Assembly (NCBI RefSeq): GCF_018881795.1
Contig: NZ_JACVPQ010000001.1
Location: 1,593,305-1,657,304, forward strand
Length of the DNA: 64,000 bases
From: Polynucleobacter sp. MWH-Jannik1A5
GTDB lineage: Bacteria; Pseudomonadota; Gammaproteobacteria; Burkholderiales; Burkholderiaceae
Reading direction: 5' to 3'
A program made the position numbers and the translations under genes. The notes under the pieces are model-generated. The model saw only the letters and a program-made list of their open reading frames with translations. It did not search any database and was not told the DNA's origin. Of this stretch, positions 1 to 9,352 are shown one piece after another; the stretch's first letter is position 1; the number at the start of each line of letters is the position of its first letter.

Positions 1-666
1 CTCAAGAAGCTCGCACCACAAGATGTTGCCAAGCTCATGGGCTTATCTGACCAATTGGCAACTTTGAATGTCGGGCGCTATCGCGATTGGTCTAAGAAAT
101 TTACCGAAGAAAATAGCAAGCCGGCGATCTACGCCTTTGATGGTGATGTATATGACGGTTTTGATGTCAAAACCCTGGATGCCAAGTCCGTTCAGTTTGC
201 TCAAGACCACATTCGGATTTTGTCTGGCTTGTATGGCGCCCTGAAGCCCTTGGATTTGATGCAGCCATATCGTCTAGAGATGGGCACCTCCTTCAAAAAT
301 GCAAGAGGTAAGGATCTCTATGCATTCTGGGGCGGTAGAGTGACTGATTCCATTAAGAAGGTTTTAGAAAAACAAAAGAAGCCCGTACTACTTAATTTGG
401 CCTCGGAAGAGTATTTCAAGGTACTTCAGCCCAAAGAATTGGATTGCCTAGTGATTGCTCCTGTGTTTCAGGATGCTAAAGATGGTAAGTACAAGATCAT
501 TTCTTTTTATGCCAAGCGGGCTCGCGGTTTAATGGCGCGCTATGTAGTTGAGAATCGCATTACTGATCCAGCAGATTTAAAAGGCTTTAATTTAGATGGA
601 TATAAGTACTATGCCGCAGAATCTAAAGTAGATAAGCCTGTGTTTAGAAGGGCAGAAAGAAAATAA
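1..666 (+). CDS. yaaA: YaaA family peroxide-stress protein (5' truncated)
   Basis: The reading frame is open from base 1, so the N-terminus lies outside the window; the first ATG at 37 is internal. The visible part matches the YaaA (DUF328/UPF0246) family, including [20 protein letters not shown] and a late [10 protein letters not shown] motif. E. coli YaaA lowers intracellular free iron during peroxide stress; that role is family knowledge and is not shown here. The stop TAA overlaps the next ATG (TAATG), so the two genes are probably translationally coupled. Family assignment is secure. Confidence 0.93.
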   Translation, partial: LKKLAPQDVAKLMGLSDQLATLNVGRYRDWSKKFTEENSKPAIYAFDGDVYDGFDVKTLDAKSVQFAQDHIRILSGLYGALKPLDLMQPYRLEMGTSFKNARGKDLYAFWGGRVTDSIKKVLEKQKKPVLLNLASEEYFKVLQPKELDCLVIAPVFQDAKDGKYKIISFYAKRARGLMARYVVENRITDPADLKGFNLDGYKYYAAESKVDKPVFRRAERK

Positions 667-1877
667 TGGCTGTTCATCGCACCAAAGCATCGCAACGCAA
701 TTCTCCAGAGGTGGAGAAGTTGGTGGCTGACGCTATTTCTTTGGCCGCTTCTGGAAGTCAGGTCGAAGACCGTTTTTGGGAGGAGCGCTTGAACGTGCGC
801 TTAATGCGCTTACTCAAAAGCCAAAATCAAAATGTGATTGATGCTGCCCTAGATCAAACCTTTCGGATTAATACAGTCGCTTTTGAGGTACTTGCCGATA
901 TCGCAGAAACCTTGGCCGAATCCTTAAGGATCGAGCATGAAGGGCAGGAGTGGGATGTGTTGTTATTAGCGCTGCCAATCGTTGCACATACGCGCTATCA
1001 AATTCCTTCTGGCCCACTGCCAACCAACATCATTGAATCCACAGCCCAAGCATTACATAGCGCGATTGCCTCAACAGATACACGTTTAGCGATTGTTCCT
1101 TGGTTGTACAGCATCGATCAAATGCCTCATTCGCATTGTCAAACTCGCATCCTGACTGAATCATTAGCAAGTGCAGCAATCTCTGGAAAAGACGTCAAGC
1201 TCGAGTTGCGCGACATGTCAGAAACCATTGCTGTTTTGGCTGATCCCCGTTTCATTATTGCTGCCTTAAGTGCGCCTGCTGGCTCACCAATCTTCCGTTG
1301 GCAGGCAGAGCCACCAGCACGCCAAGAGCGTGGAGTGAGTTTGATCGGTTGGCAAAACGCCATGCAAGAGCCGATTGCTTCTTTATTGCCGGGCTGTGAG
1401 TTTGAACTTCTCTTGCCGGAAGCGTATTTCACAAACTGTCGTTTGGCTGATAAACATGTGCGGCCATTAAGCATTCGTGCAGCAGTGAACTTTCTCGAGA
1501 GCACTCTCGGAATTCTGCCTGCAGGCTTATCCTGTGTTGTTGGTGCATTTGGCGAAGAACAGGCTGATGAGTACCGGATTTCTTTTAGTGCAAAAGGATC
1601 CTCAGAGGTAATGTATGGCGTGATCTGGCCTCTATATGACCGCGAGAGTGTGGCAAGCGACGCCTTAAATGATTTATCGGATGATGAGAGTCCGATTAAG
1701 AAGATTTGCGATGCCTTGCATGATGCTGGAGTGGAGGATGTCTTCCGCCATGCCATGCTATTTGATCCAGAGCTGTGCGACGACTGCGGCGCACCGTTAT
1801 TTCCGGATCGCTCTGGTGAAGCGGTGCATGCTGAAATGCCTGATGACGCACCGTCACAGCAACCTTTGTTCCACTAG
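666..1877 (+). CDS. DUF2863 family protein, function unknown
   Basis: A 403-residue soluble protein with no signal peptide or membrane segment. It resembles the DUF2863 proteins of Betaproteobacteria, which have no assigned function. A CDDCGAPLFPD segment near the C-terminus has a CxxC pair that could bind metal. The start overlaps the yaaA stop in a TAATG junction and a strong terminator follows, so yaaA and this gene probably form one short transcript. I infer no function. Confidence 0.8.
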   Translation: MAVHRTKASQRNSPEVEKLVADAISLAASGSQVEDRFWEERLNVRLMRLLKSQNQNVIDAALDQTFRINTVAFEVLADIAETLAESLRIEHEGQEWDVLLLALPIVAHTRYQIPSGPLPTNIIESTAQALHSAIASTDTRLAIVPWLYSIDQMPHSHCQTRILTESLASAAISGKDVKLELRDMSETIAVLADPRFIIAALSAPAGSPIFRWQAEPPARQERGVSLIGWQNAMQEPIASLLPGCEFELLLPEAYFTNCRLADKHVRPLSIRAAVNFLESTLGILPAGLSCVVGAFGEEQADEYRISFSAKGSSEVMYGVIWPLYDRESVASDALNDLSDDESPIKKICDALHDAGVEDVFRHAMLFDPELCDDCGAPLFPDRSGEAVHAEMPDDAPSQQPLFH

Positions 1878-1911
1878 AGAAATAAGAAATTAAGTAAAGA
1901 AACTAAGCAAT

Positions 1912-1940
1912 AAAAAAGCCGAGGAATCCTCGGCTTTTTT
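1912..1940. terminator. Bidirectional rho-independent terminator
   Basis: Perfect hairpin: 13-base arms AAAAAAGCCGAGG and CCTCGGCTTTTTT around AAT. The A-run on one side and T-run on the other let it end both the yaaA/DUF2863 transcript and the convergent minus-strand gene ending at 1961. Confidence 0.9.
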
Positions 1941-1960
1941 AATTAATGCAACGTGAGAAA

Positions 1961-2335
1961 TTAATTCTGCACAAATGGTTCCGCACCAGCAAACAAGTGT
2001 GGCAACTTACCAGACTTCATATCTGCTGTTTGGCAGAAATCGGCAAGACGTACACCTGCTTTGATGTTAAACAACATTGCTTTGTTACCTAGCACTACAA
2101 GATCGTAACCAGAGTTCATGTTCTTGTAACGCAAGCTGCCTGGCAATGAAGTTTGGCGCTCTAAATCATAAGACTTAGATTCCCAAGTTAAGCGAACTTT
2201 TTCAGTAGTGCCAGTAGTTTTGAACTGCTTACTTTCCTGACAAGTCCATGTGATTACTTCTTCACTAGCGCTAGCATTTACAGCGCCTAAAAGGCTTGCA
2301 AGTACTACGCTAATGGCGAGAAGATTTTTTTTCAT
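1961..2335 (-). CDS. Small secreted protein, possibly MliC-type lysozyme inhibitor
   Basis: 124 residues. I chose the ATG at 2335 because AAGGAAAAT lies just upstream and the protein then begins with a clean Sec signal peptide (MKKNLLAISVVLASLLG, cleavage near ASAS). The longer frame would overlap mdh. The mature part has TWTCQ near the start, a late FCQ cysteine, and a central SYDLERQTSLPGSLRYKN / LGNKAMLF pattern like the Y-x-C ... YELP...SASGxRY ... KGxxAxL layout of MliC/PliC lysozyme inhibitors. The resemblance is weak. The gene follows mdh by 13 bases and may be cotranscribed with it. Confidence 0.6.
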   Translation of the reverse strand: MKKNLLAISVVLASLLGAVNASASEEVITWTCQESKQFKTTGTTEKVRLTWESKSYDLERQTSLPGSLRYKNMNSGYDLVVLGNKAMLFNIKAGVRLADFCQTADMKSGKLPHLFAGAEPFVQN

Positions 2336-2348
2336 GTGCGAATTTTCC

Positions 2349-3338
2349 TTATGAGAGCAGGTGCTTAACGCCAGCTTGCTCTTCGAGTAATTCATTCAAG
2401 GTGTGTGTCATGCGCTCACGGGAGAACTCATCGATCTCTAAACCTTCGATCATTTTGTATTCGCCGTTTTCGCAAACAACTGGGAAGCCATAAATTACTT
2501 CAGCAGGAATGCCGTATTCGCCTTTAGAAGGAATACCCATAGTTACCCACTTACCATTTGTACCGAGTACCCAGTCATGAATATGATCAATCGCTGCGTT
2601 CGCTGCAGAGGCTGCAGAAGATAGACCGCGAGCTTCAATGATGGCTGCACCACGTTTGCCAACAGTAGGAATAAATACATCTTTGTTCCATGCTGCATCG
2701 TTGATAGCGTCTTTAACTGACTTGCCATCGATGGTTGCAAAGCGATAGTCTGGGTACATTGTTGGGCTATGGTTGCCCCAAACAACTAATTTCTCAATAT
2801 CAGCAACAGGCTTATTCAACTTGTTAGCTAATTGTGAGAGTGCGCGGTTGTGGTCAAGACGTAACATCGCAGTAAAGTTTTTCGCAGGAATATCTGGAGC
2901 AGATTTCATAGCGATGTAAGCGTTTGTGTTTGCTGGGTTACCAACAACCAATACCTTGACAGTCTTTTTAGCAACGGCATTCAGTGCTTTGCCTTGTGCT
3001 GTGAAAATTTGTGCGTTAGCGGAGAGCAAATCTTTACGCTCCATGCCAGGGCCACGTGGACGTGCGCCAACTAAAAGAGCAACGTCGATATCTTTAAATG
3101 CTGTCATTGGATCTGAGTGAGCTGTCATACCAGCCAAGAGTGGGAATGCGCAGTCTTCCAACTCCATCATTACGCCAGTTAAGGCTTTTTGTGCCTTTTC
3201 ATCAGGAATCTCAAGCAATTGCAAGATTACGGGCTGATCTTTGCCCAAAAGGTCGCCATTGGCGATACGGAATAAAAGGGAATATCCGATTTGACCGGCT
3301 GCACCGGTTACGGCGACACGCATTGGGGCTTTTGCCAT
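2349..3338 (-). CDS. mdh: Malate dehydrogenase
   Basis: 329 residues, usual for the betaproteobacterial NAD-dependent enzyme, which interconverts malate and oxaloacetate in the TCA cycle. An N-terminal Rossmann glycine motif ([12 protein letters not shown]), the VGNPANTNA segment, RLDHNRA and the catalytic-histidine region [12 protein letters not shown] are visible. It is transcribed divergently from the GntR regulator and the sdh operon, an arrangement I know from other Burkholderiales, so the shared intergenic region probably controls both arms. Confidence 0.97.
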   Translation of the reverse strand: MAKAPMRVAVTGAAGQIGYSLLFRIANGDLLGKDQPVILQLLEIPDEKAQKALTGVMMELEDCAFPLLAGMTAHSDPMTAFKDIDVALLVGARPRGPGMERKDLLSANAQIFTAQGKALNAVAKKTVKVLVVGNPANTNAYIAMKSAPDIPAKNFTAMLRLDHNRALSQLANKLNKPVADIEKLVVWGNHSPTMYPDYRFATIDGKSVKDAINDAAWNKDVFIPTVGKRGAAIIEARGLSSAASAANAAIDHIHDWVLGTNGKWVTMGIPSKGEYGIPAEVIYGFPVVCENGEYKMIEGLEIDEFSRERMTHTLNELLEEQAGVKHLLS

Positions 3339-3428
3339 TGCTTAGAACTCCAGAGGAAGGTTAATTAAACGAAAACTTTTCTATTATCCATTCAAGTGTA
3401 GGGACTTTAGCTTTACACTGTCAATGAT

Positions 3429-3442
3429 GTCTTATATAAGAC
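3429..3442. promoter_or_regulatory. Perfect 14-bp palindrome, candidate GntR operator
   Basis: GTCTTATATAAGAC is fully self-complementary. It lies between divergent mdh and the GntR gene, about 90 bases upstream of the mdh ATG and 47 upstream of the chosen GntR start. GntR proteins bind short AT-centred palindromes, so autoregulation and control of mdh are plausible. The link to this regulator is inferred. Confidence 0.55.
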
Positions 3443-3488
3443 TAGAATTACCTAGAATTTTATCCAATTGACGCGGTCTGGAGTTAAT

Positions 3489-4226
3489 TTGTCTGATGTG
3501 ACTTTGCCTGTTGCCTCATTTAGCCCTCTGTACGAGCAGATTAAGGCGATGATTTTGGCTAGTTTGCAAGCCTCTGAATGGCTTCCAGGGGAGGCTATTC
3601 CCAGTGAAATGGAGCTGGCAGCCCGGTACGCTGTCAGTCAGGGCACAGTACGCAAGGCAATTGATGAGCTTGCCGCTCAAAACCTCCTAGTTCGTCGCCA
3701 AGGGAAGGGTACTTTCGTGGCCACCCATCAAGAAGATGACTGGCAGTACCGTTTTTTACGTTTAGCTCCCGATTCTGGCGAGAAATTTCACCTTACCAAT
3801 CTGTTTTTGTCCTGTGAAAACACTAAAGCAAGCCCATACGTGGCTAATTTGCTTAAATTAAAGGCAGGCGACCCCATCATTCATATTGATCGGGTACAGA
3901 GTTTTGCAGGCAAACCCATTGTTTTTGAAGAGATTTTTCTTCCTGGTGCACGATTTAAGGGCTTAGACTTAGAGGCTCTCAATGCTTGGCATGGCCCGGT
4001 GTACGCTTTCTATGAAGGCCAATATGCCACCCATATGGTTCGAGCGGAAGAAAAGATTAAAGCGATCACGGCAGACGAAGTGCTGGCCAAACACCTTCAT
4101 TTGCCCATCGGTGCGCCACTGCTTTCTGTGGAGCGTGTTGCCTTTACCTACGGGAATAAACCAGTAGAAATTCGTCACGCAAGGTACGACACTTCAGAGC
4201 AGCATTACGAAAACAAATTGAACTAA
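3489..4226 (+). CDS. GntR/HutC-type transcriptional regulator of the TCA block
   Basis: 245 residues from a TTG at 3489, chosen because GGAG sits five bases upstream; an upstream TTG at 3468 has no ribosome-binding site. The N-terminal winged helix of the GntR family is clear (PLYEQIKAMIL, then ARYAVSQGTVRKAIDELAAQ and RRQGKGTFVA). The remainder is a UTRA ligand-binding domain (about residues 90-235), which places it in the HutC subfamily. Its position between mdh and sdhCDAB suggests it senses a carboxylate or related metabolite and tunes TCA genes; the ligand cannot be read from sequence. Confidence 0.9.
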   Translation: MSDVTLPVASFSPLYEQIKAMILASLQASEWLPGEAIPSEMELAARYAVSQGTVRKAIDELAAQNLLVRRQGKGTFVATHQEDDWQYRFLRLAPDSGEKFHLTNLFLSCENTKASPYVANLLKLKAGDPIIHIDRVQSFAGKPIVFEEIFLPGARFKGLDLEALNAWHGPVYAFYEGQYATHMVRAEEKIKAITADEVLAKHLHLPIGAPLLSVERVAFTYGNKPVEIRHARYDTSEQHYENKLN

Positions 4227-4304
4227 GCAAATCAGTAAAAACCAGTAATTAACCCCTTTAAACGCCAAAAAATCCCCACCATCCCTAAGGTTTCCAATAG
4301 AATA

Positions 4305-4319
4305 TGTTGCGATACAACA
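4305..4319. promoter_or_regulatory. Inverted repeat upstream of sdhC
   Basis: TGTTG-CGATA-CAACA lies about 40 bases before the sdhC start, within the only sizeable gap ahead of the sdh operon. It could be an operator or part of the leader. It does not match the palindrome at 3429, so a common regulator is not supported by sequence alone. Confidence 0.3.
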
Positions 4320-4358
4320 AAACCACACTGAACCTCCACCTAAAGATAGAGATTACCC

Positions 4359-4778
4359 ATGGTTGATTCACAGCAAAACGTAAAAAAAGATAGACCGGTT
4401 TACCGCAATATTGGTCTTGCCCAGTTGATTAAATACCGCCTCCCTTGGGCTGGTAAGGTATCCATTCTTCACCGCATTAGTGGAGCAGTATTGTTCCTCT
4501 TGTTGCCATTTATCTTGTATCTCTTCGACCAGAGCATTGCCTCTGAGTTGAGCTATCAAAAATTCCAGGCTTTTACCGGCAACATACTGGTAAAAATTAT
4601 TTGCCTCGGTTTGATTTGGTGTTTCTTACACCACTTCTGTGCTGGTATCCGCTACCTCTTACTCGATTTAGAAATCGGCGTAGAAAAGTCTGAAGCTAAT
4701 CGTTCGGCCATAGTTGTTCTCGTGATTGGTCTAGCTTTGACTGCAGTAGTTGGTCTCAAAATGTTCGGCTTGTACTAA
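4359..4778 (+). CDS. sdhC: Succinate dehydrogenase cytochrome b556 subunit
   Basis: 139 residues with three membrane segments. This is one of the two anchor subunits of complex II, holding heme b and the ubiquinone site. The family signature HRISGA (about residue 36) and a later HHFCAGIRYLLLD segment with candidate heme-ligand histidines are visible. First gene of sdhCDAB-sdhE; the ribosome-binding site is weak (GATAGAG). Confidence 0.95.
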   Translation: MVDSQQNVKKDRPVYRNIGLAQLIKYRLPWAGKVSILHRISGAVLFLLLPFILYLFDQSIASELSYQKFQAFTGNILVKIICLGLIWCFLHHFCAGIRYLLLDLEIGVEKSEANRSAIVVLVIGLALTAVVGLKMFGLY

Positions 4779-4802
4779 GCGCTAATCATTTAAGGAAATC
4801 TC

Positions 4803-5168
4803 ATGCCTATTTATCAAATCGGACCAAAGCGCTTAGTTGTCGGTGCGCATTACGGCCTTAAAGAATGGATCATCCAACGCGTTACAGCGATTGTGATGGT
4901 GGTATTTACGATTGTTTTGTTAGTTGACTACTGCATCACTGGTAGCGCCTCCTACGAGGGCTGGTCTGGCTTGTTTAGCGGTCAAGTAATGAAGCTGCTA
5001 ACACTCTTGGCTTTCATCAGCTTGTTCTACCACGCCTGGATTGGCGTGCGTGACATCTGGATGGATTACATCAAGCCCGTCAGCATTCGTTTGACACTCC
5101 AAGTGTTAACTGTTCTGTATCTCGTAGCCTGTGCGGCCTATGCCGTTCAAATTTTGTGGAAAGTGTAA
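4803..5168 (+). CDS. sdhD: Succinate dehydrogenase membrane anchor subunit
   Basis: 121 residues, three predicted membrane helices. Motifs typical of the anchor are RVTAIVMVVFTIVLL and FYHAWIGVRDIWMDYIKP, which carries the likely heme-b histidine. It pairs with SdhC to hold the SdhAB catalytic head on the inner membrane. A 24-base gap separates it from sdhC and four bases from sdhA. Confidence 0.95.
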   Translation: MPIYQIGPKRLVVGAHYGLKEWIIQRVTAIVMVVFTIVLLVDYCITGSASYEGWSGLFSGQVMKLLTLLAFISLFYHAWIGVRDIWMDYIKPVSIRLTLQVLTVLYLVACAAYAVQILWKV

Positions 5169-5172
5169 TTCG

Positions 5173-6951
5173 ATGACTGCAATTAAAAAATCATTGCCAC
5201 GCCGCCGTTTTGATGCGGTGATTATTGGAGCAGGTGGTTCAGGTATGCGCGCTTCATTGCAGTTGGCTGAAGCCGGCTTGAATGTTGCTGTTCTTACAAA
5301 AGTTTTCCCAACACGTTCACACACTGTTGCTGCACAAGGTGGCATCGGTGCTTCATTGGGCAATATGAGTGAAGACAATTGGCACTATCACTTCTATGAC
5401 ACCATCAAAGGTTCTGATTGGTTGGGTGACCAAGACGTTATCGAGTTCATGTGTCGTGAAGCTCCAAAAGTTGTTTATGAGTTAGAGCACTTTGGCATGC
5501 CGTTTGACCGTAACCCAGATGGCACGATTTATCAGCGTCCATTCGGCGGCCACACAGCAAACTATGGCGAGAAGCCAGTACAGCGTGCTTGCGCTGCAGC
5601 TGACCGTACTGGTCATGCGATGTTGCACACTTTGTATCAACGTAACGTCCGCGCAAAAACCAATTTCTTCGTTGAATGGTTAGCGCTCGATTTGATTCGT
5701 GATGACGACGGTGATGTGGTTGGTGTAACTGCTCTCGAAATGGAAACTGGCCAGGTTTACATCTTGGAAGCCAAGATTGTGATGTTGGCTACTGGTGGTG
5801 CAGGTCGTATTTGGGATGCATCTACTAACGCATTTATTAATACCGGCGACGGCATGGGCTTAGCAGCTCGCGCAGGCATTCCATTGGAAGATATGGAGTT
5901 CTGGCAATTCCACCCAACTGGCGTAGCTGGTGCGGGCGTATTGTTGACAGAAGGCTGTCGCGGTGAAGGCGGCATCTTGCGTAACAAAGATGGTGAGCGT
6001 TTCATGGAACGTTATGCGCCAACATTGAAAGATTTGGCTCCACGCGATTTCGTATCTCGCTCAATGGATCAAGAAATTAAAGAAGGGCGCGGTTGCGGTC
6101 CTAACGGTGACTACGTTGTGCTCGATTTGACGCACATTGGTGCCGATACGATCATGAAGCGTTTGCCTTCTGTTTATGAAATTGGTATCAACTTTGCTAA
6201 CGTTGACGTTACTAAAGAGCCAATTCCAGTGGTGCCAACGATTCACTATCAGATGGGCGGTATTCCTACCAACATCAATGGTCAAGTAGTTGTGCCTGCT
6301 AATGGCATTCACAATGAAATCGTGAATGGTTTGTATGCAATCGGCGAGTGTTCATGCGTTTCTGTGCACGGCGCTAACCGTTTAGGTACAAACTCATTGC
6401 TCGACCTTTTAGTATTCGGTCGTGCAGCTGGTAACCACATTGTTGGTCTTGATCTCAAGAATCGCGAATTCAAGCCATTGCCTGCTAATGTTGGTGAGCA
6501 AACATTGGAGCGTATTGCGAAGTTGGATAACTCAACTTCAGGCGAGTACGCGCAAGATGTTGCAAACGATATTCGCAAGTGCATGCAGAAATATGCTGGC
6601 GTATTCCGCAATCAAGAGCTGATGGACGAAGGTGTTCGTCAAATGGCTAAATTGACTGAGCGCGCTAAGCACTTATGGGTTAAAGACAAATCCGAGATTT
6701 TCAATACTGCACGTATTGAGGCTTTGGAAGTGGCTAACTTGGTTGAGACTGCAAACGCAACCATGATTTCTGCGGCAGCTCGTAAAGAGAGTCGTGGCGC
6801 TCACTCACATGATGACCATCCGCATCGTGATGATGAGAACTGGATGAAGCATACCCTTTGGTACAGCGAAGGCAATAAGCTTACTTACAAACCAGTTATT
6901 TTGAAGCCTTTAACTGTTGAGTCCTTCCCTCCAAAAGAACGTACTTTCTAA
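5173..6951 (+). CDS. sdhA: Succinate dehydrogenase flavoprotein subunit
   Basis: 592 residues from the ATG at 5173; the longer frame from 5131 would run into sdhD. Oxidises succinate to fumarate with covalently bound FAD. Visible are the FAD dinucleotide fold (DAVIIGAGGSGMRAS), the flavinylated-histidine region RSHTVAAQGGIGAS, the substrate-site segment EFWQFHPTG and the C-terminal HGANRLGTNSLLDL. Full length; works with SdhB, SdhC, SdhD, and with SdhE for FAD attachment. Confidence 0.98.
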   Translation: MTAIKKSLPRRRFDAVIIGAGGSGMRASLQLAEAGLNVAVLTKVFPTRSHTVAAQGGIGASLGNMSEDNWHYHFYDTIKGSDWLGDQDVIEFMCREAPKVVYELEHFGMPFDRNPDGTIYQRPFGGHTANYGEKPVQRACAAADRTGHAMLHTLYQRNVRAKTNFFVEWLALDLIRDDDGDVVGVTALEMETGQVYILEAKIVMLATGGAGRIWDASTNAFINTGDGMGLAARAGIPLEDMEFWQFHPTGVAGAGVLLTEGCRGEGGILRNKDGERFMERYAPTLKDLAPRDFVSRSMDQEIKEGRGCGPNGDYVVLDLTHIGADTIMKRLPSVYEIGINFANVDVTKEPIPVVPTIHYQMGGIPTNINGQVVVPANGIHNEIVNGLYAIGECSCVSVHGANRLGTNSLLDLLVFGRAAGNHIVGLDLKNREFKPLPANVGEQTLERIAKLDNSTSGEYAQDVANDIRKCMQKYAGVFRNQELMDEGVRQMAKLTERAKHLWVKDKSEIFNTARIEALEVANLVETANATMISAAARKESRGAHSHDDHPHRDDENWMKHTLWYSEGNKLTYKPVILKPLTVESFPPKERTF

Positions 6952-6968
6952 GCGAAGAGAAATAGAAA

Positions 6969-7673
6969 ATGAGTGATATCCGTATATTCGAAATTTACCG
7001 CTACGATCCAGATGTCGATGCAGCTCCACGCATGGAACGCTATGAGTTAGAACTCACTGGCGAGCGCATGTTGTTGGACGCGTTGATTTCCTTGAAGAAG
7101 CAAGACGAAACTATTTCTTATCGTCGTTCATGCCGTGAAGGCGTGTGCGGTTCAGATGCCATGAACATTAACGGTAAAAACGGCTTGGCTTGTTTGACCA
7201 ATATGTTGACTTTGCCTAAGGTCATCACATTGCGCCCATTGCCTGGCTTGCCGGTTGTGCGTGATTTGATCGTCGACATGACTTTGTTCTTCAAGCAATA
7301 CTTGTCTATCAAGCCTTACTTGGTAAACGACAATCCACCTCCTGAAAAAGAGCGTCTCCAGAGTCCTGAAGAGCGTGAAGAGTTGAATGGTTTGTATGAG
7401 TGCATCTTGTGCGCATCATGCTCAACTTCATGCCCATCATTCTGGTGGAATCCAGATAAGTTCGTTGGCCCAGCCGGCTTGTTACAGGCATATCGCTTTA
7501 TTGCTGATAGCCGTGATGAAGAAACTGCTCAGCGTTTGGATAACTTAGAAGATCCATACCGCTTGTTCCGCTGCCACACCATCATGAATTGCGTGGACGT
7601 ATGTCCTAAGCACTTGAATCCAACGAAGGCAATTGGCAAGATCAAGGAGTTGATGGTTCGTAGGGCAGTATGA
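6969..7673 (+). CDS. sdhB: Succinate dehydrogenase iron-sulfur subunit
   Basis: 234 residues. Carries electrons from SdhA to ubiquinone through three clusters. The 2Fe-2S region ([16 protein letters not shown]...LAC) and the two C-terminal cluster motifs ([13 protein letters not shown] and [17 protein letters not shown]) are intact. The TGA stop overlaps the ATG of sdhE by four bases. Confidence 0.98.
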   Translation: MSDIRIFEIYRYDPDVDAAPRMERYELELTGERMLLDALISLKKQDETISYRRSCREGVCGSDAMNINGKNGLACLTNMLTLPKVITLRPLPGLPVVRDLIVDMTLFFKQYLSIKPYLVNDNPPPEKERLQSPEEREELNGLYECILCASCSTSCPSFWWNPDKFVGPAGLLQAYRFIADSRDEETAQRLDNLEDPYRLFRCHTIMNCVDVCPKHLNPTKAIGKIKELMVRRAV

Positions 7674-7939
7674 CCCTCGGAAATGCAGAGTTATATCGTT
7701 TAAAGAGTGATGCTCGCAGGGGCTTGCTAGAGAACGATTTAATTCTGCAGCGTTTTTTTGAGCGCTACGGTACTCAGTTAAGCGTTGAAGATGGAAAGGT
7801 TTTAAGCCAACTATTGGCTCTAGATGACAACGACTTAATGGATTTATTAATTGGTCGTAAAGATTCTGTAGCAAGCTTGGAGAAAGAGATGCAAACAAAC
7901 TCTTTCAAACTAGTTTTACAGAGGTTGAGAGAGAAGTAA
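7670..7939 (+). CDS. sdhE: SdhE/CptB, FAD assembly factor for succinate dehydrogenase
   Basis: 89 residues. The family RG motif that helps covalent flavinylation of SdhA is visible as [21 protein letters not shown]. The ATGA overlap with sdhB indicates translational coupling and fits its role as maturation factor for the complex encoded just upstream. Confidence 0.95.
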   Translation: MTLGNAELYRLKSDARRGLLENDLILQRFFERYGTQLSVEDGKVLSQLLALDDNDLMDLLIGRKDSVASLEKEMQTNSFKLVLQRLREK

Positions 7940-8021
7940 TTCAACCTTTTGGTGCAGTAAGCGTATAGATGCATGAATGAATAGTGTATTAATCATAATT
8001 TTGAATGACTAAGGATTAGAA

Positions 8022-9335
8022 ATGATTGAATCGGACATCAAGGCAAAACTCTCGTTTTCGGATGGAACACCAGATATTGATCTGCCAATTTACAAAGGGA
8101 CAGTTGGTCCTGACGTAATTGACATTCGTAAGCTCTATGGTCAGACCGGTAAGTTCACTTACGATTCAGGCTTTCTATCTACTGCGTCATGCAATAGCAA
8201 AATTACTTATATTGATGGCGACAAGGGCGAGTTGCTCTATCGTGGTTATCCAATTGAAGACTTAGCGAATAACTGTGACTTCTTAGAAGTTTGCTACCTC
8301 TTGATCAATGGCGAATTGCCAAACGCAACTGAGAAAAAAGCATTTGACGAAATGGTCATGCACCACACCATGGTTCATGAGCAAATGCAATTCTTCTTGC
8401 GTGGCTTCCGTCGTGATGCGCATCCAATGTCTGTGTTGACTGGCTTGGTTGGTGCAATGGCTGCTTTCTACCATGATGAGATTGATTACAGCGATCCGCA
8501 TGCTCGTGAAGTTGCCCAAATTCGTTTGATCGCAAAGATGCCTACATTGGTAGCGATGGCATACAAGTATTCCGTAGGGCAGCCATTTATCTATCCAGAT
8601 AACTCCTTGTCATACACAGCAAACTTTATGCGCATGATGTTCGCAACACCATGTGAAGAGTACAAAGTGAACCCAGTATTGGTTCGTGCTTTGGATCGTA
8701 TCTTCACATTGCATGCTGACCACGAGCAAAATGCTTCTACTTCTACAGTGCGTTTGTGTGGCTCTTCTGGCACCAATCCATTTGCTGCTATCTCCGCTGG
8801 TATTGCTTGCCTTTGGGGTCCAGCACACGGCGGTGCAAACGAAGCTTGTTTGCAGATGTTGAATGAGATTCAAGCTCAAGGTGGCGTAGACAAGATTCAT
8901 GAGTTCATTGCTCAAGTAAAAGACAAGAACTCTAGCGTTCGCTTGATGGGCTTTGGTCACCGTGTTTACAAAAACTTTGACCCACGCGCTAAATTAATGC
9001 GTGAGACTTGCTATGAAGTCTTGAATGAATTGGGCTTGCAAGATGACCCATTGTTCAAGTTGGCAATGACTCTAGAGAAGATCGCATTGGAAGACGACTA
9101 TTTCGTTAGCCGCAAGCTCTATCCAAACGTAGACTTCTACTCAGGAATCGTTCAACGCGCTTTGGGTATCCCAACAGAAATGTTTACCTGTATTTTTGCT
9201 TTGGCAAGAACAGTAGGTTGGATTGCTCAGTGGGAAGAAATGATTACTGATCCTGAATATAAGATTGGTCGTCCACGTCAGTTATATGTTGGCGAAACAG
9301 CGCGTAAGGTTCCAAACATTACAGTTCGTAAATAA
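8022..9335 (+). CDS. gltA: Citrate synthase (type II)
   Basis: 437 residues, the length of the large hexameric, NADH-sensitive bacterial enzyme. Condenses acetyl-CoA and oxaloacetate to citrate. Catalytic segments are intact: [41 protein letters not shown] and the Asp region PNVDFYSGI. It sits 82 bases after sdhE and 17 bases before leuC, so it may be transcribed both with sdh and from its own promoter. Confidence 0.98.
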   Translation: MIESDIKAKLSFSDGTPDIDLPIYKGTVGPDVIDIRKLYGQTGKFTYDSGFLSTASCNSKITYIDGDKGELLYRGYPIEDLANNCDFLEVCYLLINGELPNATEKKAFDEMVMHHTMVHEQMQFFLRGFRRDAHPMSVLTGLVGAMAAFYHDEIDYSDPHAREVAQIRLIAKMPTLVAMAYKYSVGQPFIYPDNSLSYTANFMRMMFATPCEEYKVNPVLVRALDRIFTLHADHEQNASTSTVRLCGSSGTNPFAAISAGIACLWGPAHGGANEACLQMLNEIQAQGGVDKIHEFIAQVKDKNSSVRLMGFGHRVYKNFDPRAKLMRETCYEVLNELGLQDDPLFKLAMTLEKIALEDDYFVSRKLYPNVDFYSGIVQRALGIPTEMFTCIFALARTVGWIAQWEEMITDPEYKIGRPRQLYVGETARKVPNITVRK

Positions 9336-9352
9336 GGTTTTTAAGGTCACTC

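Noticed and set aside
1139..1756. 205-codon open frame on the minus strand inside the DUF2863 gene
   Set aside because: Fully antisense to a well-supported gene, no ribosome-binding site and low-complexity translation; a shadow frame. The same applies to long antisense frames at 8610-8960, 9488-9805, 13553-13951, 55783-56202 and 38021-38530.
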